Part shown: positions 57,501 through 64,000 of the stretch, piece by piece
How the letters are laid out: each line of letters opens with the position of its first letter
Numbering within the stretch: the first letter of the stretch is position 1
Assembly (NCBI RefSeq): GCF_965363235.1
Contig: NC_134846.1
Span: 77,536,724-77,600,723 of the forward strand
Length of the DNA stretch: 64,000 nucleotides
DNA from: Mytilus galloprovincialis
Lineage: Eukaryota; Mollusca; Bivalvia; Mytilida; Mytilidae
Reading direction: 5' to 3'
Made by a program: the position numbers and the translations under genes
The notes under the pieces: generated by a model
Seen by the model: only the letters and a program-made list of their open reading frames with translations
Told to the model about the DNA's origin: nothing
Databases searched by the model: none

Positions 57501-60500
57501 ATCTAATTGCAAAATATTGTGCAATAGCAAGATTTTTTTTTAATTGGAGTTATCTTTCTTTGTCCAGAATCAACTTAAATCTTTGTTATATACAATATAC
57601 AATGTATATTCACTTTTTACTACCAACTGATAAATTAAAATAATCTTTACCATTCAGTGATAACAAGCAGTTTTTTTACATCTTAATATTTTATGATGTA
57701 TTTAAATGAGTAGTTATTGTTGCAAACTCCATTAGAAATTTTAATTGAGATTAGTTTTGGAATAAGGGAAAGGGGGATGTGATTAAAAAAATTGGGTTCA
57801 ATTTTTCTCATTTGAAATTTCATAAATAAAAAAGAAAATTTCTTCAAACATTTTTTTGAGAGGATTAATATTCAACAGCATAGTGAATTGCTCTAAGAGA
57901 AACAAAAATTTTAAGTTCATTAGAACACATTCATTCTGTGTCAGAAACCTATGCTGTGTCAACTATTTAATCACAATCCAAATTTAGAGCTGAATCCAGC
58001 TTGAATGTTGTGTCCATACTTGCCCTAACCGTTCAGGGTTCAACCTCTGCGGTCGTATAAAGCTACGCCCTGCGGAGCATCTGGTTTTATGCTGTAGTTG
58101 TTTGTACTACCAAACCCTTACCTATATGCTCAATGTTAATTTCATCGTGTTATCGAATATCTGATAAGAATATTCAGGTAGATTTGTTCAAAACCATGTG
58201 CAATCGAATATTTTCAATGTTATTCTGACAGGAAATGGATCCGGAAGTTGCGAATTTACAATCTTGCAAGAAGATTTTGTTTTTACTTAATAAAAAGGAA
58301 TTATTTCTTGATAAATTGTTGTCTTTAATTATAATTTTCCTTTATCATGTAAATTAGATGCCCTTTTATTCAAATAGTTCAAATTTACAAGTCTCATTAG
58401 ACAGTCAGTACGTTGCTGTTTGGGAGAATTTGATAAAACTATAATTGCTCACAGAATCAGAAATATAATCTTAACTGAATGTAACTCCTTCTGAATAATT
58501 TATTGCAATATAAATATAAATCCCTTTTGACAAGAGAAATCTGACTTTTGTCAGAAATATTTTTTCACATGTGCAAAAGTAAAAACATGCTATGGATGCC
58601 ATATTGGATTTTTATACAATTTGTGAGGTAGCCTCTAGAACCATGACCTGAAAATAAAGTCTTCAGAAAACGTTAACTTTATGCAATTATATTTTATCAA
58701 TAATGATTATTTTCAAAAATTTAAACTTGATTATTTAAAGAAATAAAATTATAACAAATACGTTTTTAGTTTGGAGATTCTACAGAACATGCTTTGATCT
58801 ATTTATAGCCAAATTAGTTTACCTGTGTGATAATGTAAAATATAAATTTGTTTTCAAAACATGAAAAAGACACAAACTAAGGATGGTAGATAATAATTCA
58901 TATAAAAATTTAATCTATTTTAATAGAAATAGGATTTAAAAACTGCAAGCAAATTTAATCATTACATAATCAGCTGATATTTTTTTTACACAAACATCGT
59001 GTTGATGGAACTGTTGAAAATCACTTCACAAATCCAACAGCCCTTTCACACAGTTAGCAATTGTCAGGGTTATAAACATCTCAGGATACAAATCATATAG
59101 TAGACTAATTTATTTATAGAGGTTTTAAATTCATGGCTTTTGGTTGTCTCTACAAAGGTTTGACAGAGAAAAAAAAGATATACTGTTTTAAGATCTTTTA
59201 ATATTTTCATGCAAATTCGGATAAAAAAAAAAAAAAAAAAGAATTTGCCTACCTACCTACCCACACCTAGTCATCATGGGTCGGGTTTGGGCAAACTGAA
59301 ATATTTTTAATTGTGGCCTTAGTATGGAGTGCCAATCCCAAATTTTACTAGAATGATAAATATATATTTTATTCAAACTCTCATCCAAACAAGACCAGAA
59401 AAGGACGTAAATTTCTGCGCAAATGCAGGGATTTGAAAAAGTCTGAAATAATTAATTATTTAAAATATCAGACCGAAGGCTCATATTAAGAGTTCATTGG
59501 TTCATCTGATGGTGCCCTTGACCTCATTTACATGGTTTATTGGTAACAGTCTTCACGCTTAAGTTTTGAGTCCAGAAGCCCAATTTTTGGAAAATTTTAG
59601 TTGGATTTTGTTGGCTTGTAGAGGAGAATTTTACAAGCCCAAAAGCAATTTTACATGCCAATGCCGTAGGACTTGTGGTTAAGCGTGAAGACTGTGGTAA
59701 TGTTGAGTTTATATGTGATTCACCAGACTTTAAACATAAATTGAATCATGATATTAAAGTAAAACGGGTCAACCATTTCAGTGTGTGCACTCTTGTTTCT
59801 TAATAATTTTTTAAACAAGTTTTCTTATCTCATTCATGTCATTAGGCCTTGAAGGCTCAAATTTAGTAACATGTTGCTATTTTGTCTACCTTGGTGTTCT
59901 CTGATTTTAAAAGAATATGTAATATATGTGATGCTATAGTTTTAGGGAAAGCAGTGCTATTTTCAAACCTCATGGTCGTATCTGAAATTTCTATGGAAAA
60001 CAATAGACCACTTTTGAGTTCATCCTTCACTGGAAAAAAGTCAATTATGCAAGGCACTTACCAGATAGACAGGATCACCTGTATCCCTGCACTTTTAACG
60101 TTCATTAAGTGTACTAGTGATCGTCATTGTGCAGTATAAACTAGAAATAATGTTTGTTTTATAAGTACTTAATCACAATTCCCTAATGACAGCAGTAACG
60201 CTGATTGTCAATTATGAGAATTTAATTTACCGAATAAATTATGCAATACAGAATTTTAGTTTTCCAACTACTTGTTCAACATTGGAACAGAAGTGACTAT
60301 GCCCCTACATTGTAAACGCATGAATGATGTTCACTAAAACCAGAGTTTTTGACGAAAATGCATCGAACTCGAAAGTTGTCTATTGCATTATGCCTCTGCC
60401 ACTTCTAAGGAAAAAAAATACTACAAGATTTTGCTTTATATACATTTGTACATGTACATTTGTATATGTAAGCATAATTTGTTACTTTTTTCAATCATGT

Positions 60501-62648
60501 ACAATTATGTTTGTTTCACTTTTTTTTTCATTTTTGCAGGAGATTGGCCCTGAAAGTCCTGCTAACAACAGACTTAGAACAATAAGAGAGCTTAGTGAAG
60601 TGGTTCTAAATAAAAGATTAGAGGAGGTAAGAAATTCAGTACAATCACCAAGATTAAATTTGGTTGAAAAGGTATAGCAAAATATATTTGAACCAAAATT
60701 TTTTCCCAATTTCAACAGTTTTGAAATTGATCTGTTTTGTCTTAGGGTTACAAATGGAGATAAACTTAGAATGGGTAATATCTTGAATTTCTCTTTTAAT
60801 ATTTCCAGCAGATGTCTTATAAACAATATTTTGCTTTACATATCCATTTTAAAGTCAAAAGTCAAATTTCAAATATTTATATATATTTTATATTGAATAT
60901 CACTGATATTGGACATATACTTTTTCATAATGAGGTAAAGAAGGAATTGACTTCCAGATGTAAACAAGGAATATTTCAAAGACCTGAGGTGGATGACAAT
61001 TTGCTAATTGATTATAATTGGCCTTATTGTTGGTACCAAAAAAAGTTTTGGCTTTGATATGGGATTGTTTGTTACATGTTTCTATTCACTATGTCTTCTT
61101 GTACTAGATTATTGATCCACAATTGATGGTTCTTTTACAGAATGCAATTGAAGCATTATGGCATAGTATAAAAGATTTAGTACAGAGTACTTCACCATCA
61201 GAGAGTAGAATTGTTGCGTTACATTTCCTGAAATGCCTTCTAGAAGGACAGGTAAAGTGTTGTCTATAAACAATATAATTCAATTTAATATTTTGATGCT
61301 TTTAACTCAATCATAATTCATTTACTTTTATTTGCAGCTTCATTGTTTTCTGCCTCGAATCTTAAGTGTTTAAGGAAAGGAAAACATATTTAATCACTTA
61401 CTACTTACACCAACTGTTATGTGGAAAAGTTTTCCAGGTTTGCAATGCAAATGTGTATCAGAAAATATAACATGTGTTTATACTACAATGTTTTTTTTTC
61501 ATTTCTAAAATTGAATGGTTTTTTTAAATTTTATTGAGGTGTAAAATCACATCTTGTAAAATTACTAAAATGTGTACTCGCTCAACTTTTTTTATGCCCC
61601 TATAAATTTGATTAAAGAAGCATTTAATCTTATAATTACTTTCTCATGTTTCAACGTCAAAGTCATGAATTAAATCAAGCATTTTGTTTGAGATTCTATG
61701 CATTGTTTTAACATTTTCACAAAGCGCATGTGAAGTCATAGATGATGTATTTTATACTGAATGCCTTTACAAATCAAAATTACGAAATTATTTCAATATA
61801 ATTTTATTATTTGATAATAATTTTTATTATTTCCATTTTAGTATCAGTATTTAGGGATCCTTAGAGCATTCTTTTTCCATGTGATTGAAAGTTTAACCGT
61901 ACCAAGTGATACTGCATACAGGTATGTCTATAACTTTATTTTACTTCATGACAACATTATCAGTTAGAGGAGAAATTGTGACTTGTATCAATGTTTTATA
62001 TATTTAAAGAATGACTGTAAAAAAATATCTGTCTATGAAGAAATAACATCAAAAATGTGGTGCACACTGAATAACGCGTGTAGCAGGTTATTTAACAGTG
62101 TTCACCAGATTTTTTATGTTATTTCGAGTAGATAGAGAAAAAAATTACAATCATTCCTTATAATTTAATTCTAAATTCAATTTAAAAGGAGTTAATCATG
62201 AAAAAACGTTGATGATGTCAGTCATATGACAAAATAATGTCTATGAGCTGATCAACAAATTCCCTCAGCCTATCAGAAGATGTGTTACATCCAAAATTAA
62301 ACTATTACCTGATGTTCAAATCTGGTAACTTGAATATTCAAACTAAACGAAAAACATCTGAGCAAATGACATGAACTCCAAAAGAAGTGTGACAAGGCTT
62401 CAACAGGATAAGTAATTTGCAATGATTATATTTTGTAGTTTCTATTGATATGGTCACATCACTGTGTCAACATTTAATTGGCTATTTTAGGTTGGATTTG
62501 TTAACTCTGAGCGGACATGGAAGTAATTACAGTTTGTATAGACAAGTTGTATCTCTGTGTCAACATTTTATTTACTATTTTAGGTTGGACTTGTTGTTAA
62601 TCCTTAGTGAACATGGAAGAAATTTACATGAGTTTGAAGAAGATGCAG
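54408..62648 (+). CDS. TSC2: Tuberin (TSC complex subunit 2), N-terminal exons only, gene runs off the right edge
   Basis: Five plus-strand exons join in frame: 54408-54542, 60540-60626, 61141-61251, 61842-61921, 62584-62648 (alternative start 62491). They give about 159 residues of a protein that is usually ~1,800 long. Matches to vertebrate tuberin: LKDKIKNLLGFSKEKDKP, IVFTPERLR, SPANNRLRTIRELSEVVLNK, NAIEALWHSIKDLVQ, LGILRAFFFHVIESL and LILSEHGRNLHEFEEDAG. This N-terminal HEAT-like part binds TSC1 (hamartin). The C-terminal GAP that turns Rheb off and so restrains mTORC1 lies beyond the window. The start ATG at 54408 fits the family; the same frame is open back to 54,213, but that stretch is promoter-like and unlike tuberin. 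Intron 1 is 6.0 kb and holds an inverted-repeat element, a dispersed repeat copy and a MITE. Confidence 0.93.
55229..55877. mobile_element. Inverted-repeat element with 142-bp arms in TSC2 intron 1
   Basis: Left arm 55,229-55,370 (AACAGGTTGGGAACAAACCC to CAGAATGGCATT) and right arm 55,736-55,877 are complementary with only a few mismatches; the interior is ~365 bp. Each arm holds a nested palindrome ATTATCCCTCTATAGAGGG. TTAA-like flanks suggest a possible TTAA target, not certain. No ORF. Confidence 0.9.
55960..56020 (+). repeat. Fragment of mussel-type repeat tail
   Basis: GTCATTTTGTCTCTGGTGGA followed by GAGTTGTCCCATAG matches the copy at 43,225-43,265. Confidence 0.6.
56579..58086 (-). 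repeat. Family-B dispersed repeat, copy 3, reverse, ~1.5 kb
   Basis: It starts AGTTTTTATACGACCGC and ends GCGGAGCATCTGGTT, mirroring copies 1 and 2. A CGTCGTCGTCGTCGTCGTCC microsatellite lies beside the terminal hairpin. A 180-codon minus-strand ORF runs through its 120-130-bp units. It lies in TSC2 intron 1. Confidence 0.88.
58087..59540. other. TSC2 intron 1, unique-looking part; nothing recognised
   Basis: AT-rich, with no repeat family or ORF I can support apart from an A-run near 59,225. Confidence 0.4.
59547..59694. mobile_element. 148-bp MITE, CAGTC ends, 6-bp target duplication TGGTAA
   Basis: CAGTCTTCACGCTTAA at the left is perfectly inverted at the right, and TGGTAA flanks both sides. 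It shares CAGTC ends and the GGACTTGTGGTTAA text with the MITE at 35,435. Confidence 0.88.
60540..60626 (+). CDS. TSC2: TSC2 coding exon 2
   Basis: Acceptor TTGCAG, donor GTAAGA; 29 codons, phase 0. It encodes EIGPESPANNRLRTIRELSE then VVLNKRLEE. The vertebrate counterpart is the [22 protein letters not shown] region. Confidence 0.93.
61141..61251 (+). CDS. TSC2: TSC2 coding exon 3
   Basis: Acceptor TTACAG, donor GTAAAG; 37 codons, phase 0. It encodes NAIEALWHSIKDLVQSTSPS then a helix ending LHFLKCLLEGQ, like AVEALWKAVADLL and LLKAIVQGQ of vertebrate tuberin. Confidence 0.95.
61842..61921 (+). CDS. TSC2: TSC2 coding exon 4
   Basis: Acceptor TTTTAG, donor GTATGT; 80 nt. It encodes YQYLGILRAFFFHVIESLTV then PSDTAY, matching the GVLRALFFKVIKDY segment. 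Confidence 0.95.
62444..62540 (+). repeat. Upstream copy of a 93-bp tandem duplication of the TSC2 exon-5 acceptor region
   Basis: The stretch from CTGTGTCAACATTTAATTGG through the acceptor at 62489-62490 to GGACATGGAAGTAATTACA repeats, 93 bases later, as CTGTGTCAACATTTTATTTA, acceptor 62582-62583, and GAACATGGAAGAAATTTACA. The second copy keeps the tuberin reading; the first is diverged and has lost the donor. Confidence 0.85.
62584..62648 (+). CDS. TSC2: TSC2 coding exon 5 (with an alternative upstream 3' splice site at 62491)
   Basis: Acceptor TTTTAG, donor GTACAA; 65 nt. It encodes LDLLLILSEHGRNLHEFEED then AG, like [20 protein letters not shown]. A diverged copy of the acceptor and exon start lies exactly 93 nt upstream and reads in frame through to this exon, so use of the first site would add 31 residues. 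Confidence 0.92.
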
Positions 62649-62743
62649 GTACAAATATAAAAATTTGTTTAAGATTGGACAGTTGTATACATATAATGAA
62701 AAAAGTCATTGAAATGGACCAATGCTGAAACAGAGTCTCATTT

Positions 62744-64000
62744 TTAGCTCACCTGGCCCCAAGGGCCAAGTGAGCTTTTCCCATCACTTGGCGTCCGGCG
62801 TCCGGCGTCGTCGTCCGGCGTCCGTCGTCGTTAACTTTTACAAAAATCTTCTCCTCTGAAACTACTGGGCCAAATTAAACCAAATTTGGCCACAATCATC
62901 ATTGGGGTATCTAGTTTAAAAAATGTGTGGCGTGACCCGGCCAACCAACCAAGATGGCCGCCATGGCTAAAAATAGAACATAGGGGTAAAATGCAGTTTT
63001 TGGCTTATAACTCAAAAACCAAAGCATTTAGAGCAAATCTGACTGGGGTAAAATTGTTTATCAGGTCAAGATCTATCTGCCCTCAAATTTTCAGATGAAT
63101 CCGACAACCCGTTATTGGGTTGCTGCCCCTGAACTGGTAATTTTAGGGAATTTTTGCTGTTTTTGGCTATTATCTTGAATATTATTATAGATAGAGATAA
63201 ACTGTAAACAGCAATAATGTTCAGCAAAGTAAGATTTACAAATAAGTCAACATGACCAAAATGGTCAGTTGACCCCTTTAGGAGTTATTGACCTTTATAG
63301 TCAATTTTTAACCATTTTTCGTAAATCTTAGTAATCTTTTACAAAAATCTTCTCCTCTGAAACTACTGGGCCAAATTAATCCAAACTTGGCCACAATCAT
63401 CTTTGGGATATCTAGTTTAAAAAATGTGTGGCGTGACCCGACCAACCAACCAAGATGGCCGCCATGGCTAAAAATAGAACATAGGGGTAAAATGCAGTTT
63501 TTGGCTTATAACTCAAAAACCAAAGCATTTAGAGCAAATCTGACATGTGGTAAAAGTGTTTATCAGGTCAAGATCTATCTGTCCTGAAATTTTCAGATGA
63601 ATCATACAACCTGTTGTTGGGTTGCTGCCCCTGAATTGGTAATTTTAAAGAAATTTTGCTGTTTTTGGTTATTATCTTGAATATTATTATAGATAGAGAT
63701 AAACTGTAAACAGCAATAATGTTCAGCAAAGTAAGATTTACAAATAAGTCATAATGACCAAAATGGTCAGTAGACCCCTGAAGGAGTTATTGCCCTTAAT
63801 AGTCAATTTTTAACCATTTTTTCATAAATCTTAGTTATCTTTTACAAAAATCTTCTTCTCTGAAACTACTGGGCCAAATTAAACTAAACTTGGCCACAAT
63901 CATCATTTGGGTAACTTGTTTAAAAAATGTGTGGCGTGACCTGGCCAATCAACCAAAATGGCTGCCACGGCCAATAATAGAACATAGGGGTAAAATGCAG
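62744..64000 (+). repeat. Family-C dispersed repeat with ~502-bp tandem units, cut by the window end
   Basis: It opens with the hairpin AGCTCACCTGGCCC / GGGCCAAGTGAGCT, then a GGCGTCCGGCGTCGTCGTCC microsatellite. Units starting TACAAAAATCTTCTCCTCTG follow at about 62,839, 63,341 and 63,843. ORFs inside (AAFRANLTGVK-type text) come from the repeat. Confidence 0.88.

Noticed and set aside
63387-63587. Two similar ORFs (62,886 and 63,387) as a tandem gene pair
   Set aside because: They are the same frame in successive ~502-bp units of a dispersed repeat.

Overview
The window looks like a bivalve mollusc genome, most likely a marine mussel of the Mytilus type. It is AT-rich, its genes have many short exons separated by long introns, and a large share of the DNA is dispersed repeats. 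The repeats include pearl-like elements (tandem ~170-bp units with ACGG/ACGA microsatellites), foldback elements, and short repeats whose text I recognise as typical of mussel genomes. The genus call is inference; the metazoan spliced-gene structure is seen directly. No rRNA, tRNA or CRISPR array was found, and there is no sign of prokaryotic or viral coding DNA.

Three spliced genes can be reconstructed. (1) Minus strand, 41,452 down to 8,630: a complete unkempt orthologue (unk). It has 16 coding exons and 822 codons plus stop, with six CCCH zinc fingers, a Ser-rich middle, a coiled coil and a C-terminal RING. Every splice phase closes. (2) Minus strand, 52,095 down to 49,129 and continuing: an unrecognised gene with seven phase-consistent exons (about 202 codons so far), 3' end not placed. 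(3) Plus strand, 54,408 to the right edge: the first five coding exons of tuberin (TSC2). The last of these has a duplicated in-frame 3' splice site.

Unk and TSC2 both belong to the TOR growth-control network: TSC2 is the GAP that silences Rheb/mTORC1, and Unkempt is reported as a TOR/Raptor-linked RNA-binding protein. They lie within about 13 kb, transcribed away from each other. Both start regions carry a CACGTG E-box followed by one or more CCAAT boxes. In TSC2 two of the four CCAAT boxes sit in a 24-bp tandem repeat.

Region by region: 1-4.5 kb is repeats. 4.5-8.6 kb is mostly non-repetitive AT-rich DNA, possibly unk 3' UTR. 8.6-41.5 kb is unk, its introns loaded with nested elements, including a 4.67-kb TIR element flanked by TA and inserted inside a pearl-like satellite array. 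41.5-49 kb is intergenic with decayed retroelement pieces and foldbacks. 49-52.1 kb is the unknown gene. 52.1-53.9 kb is a 33-bp minisatellite. 54.2-62.7 kb is TSC2 exons 1-5, with a 142-bp-arm inverted repeat, another ~1.5-kb dispersed repeat copy and a MITE in intron 1. 62.7-64 kb is a third repeat family cut by the window end.

The most interesting structural signal is that several otherwise unrelated repeat families share one architecture. Each has a terminal hairpin, then a GC-rich short tandem repeat of CCG/ACG units, then an array of 120-500 bp units. Two small MITEs about 24 kb apart also share termini and have intact 6-bp target duplications.
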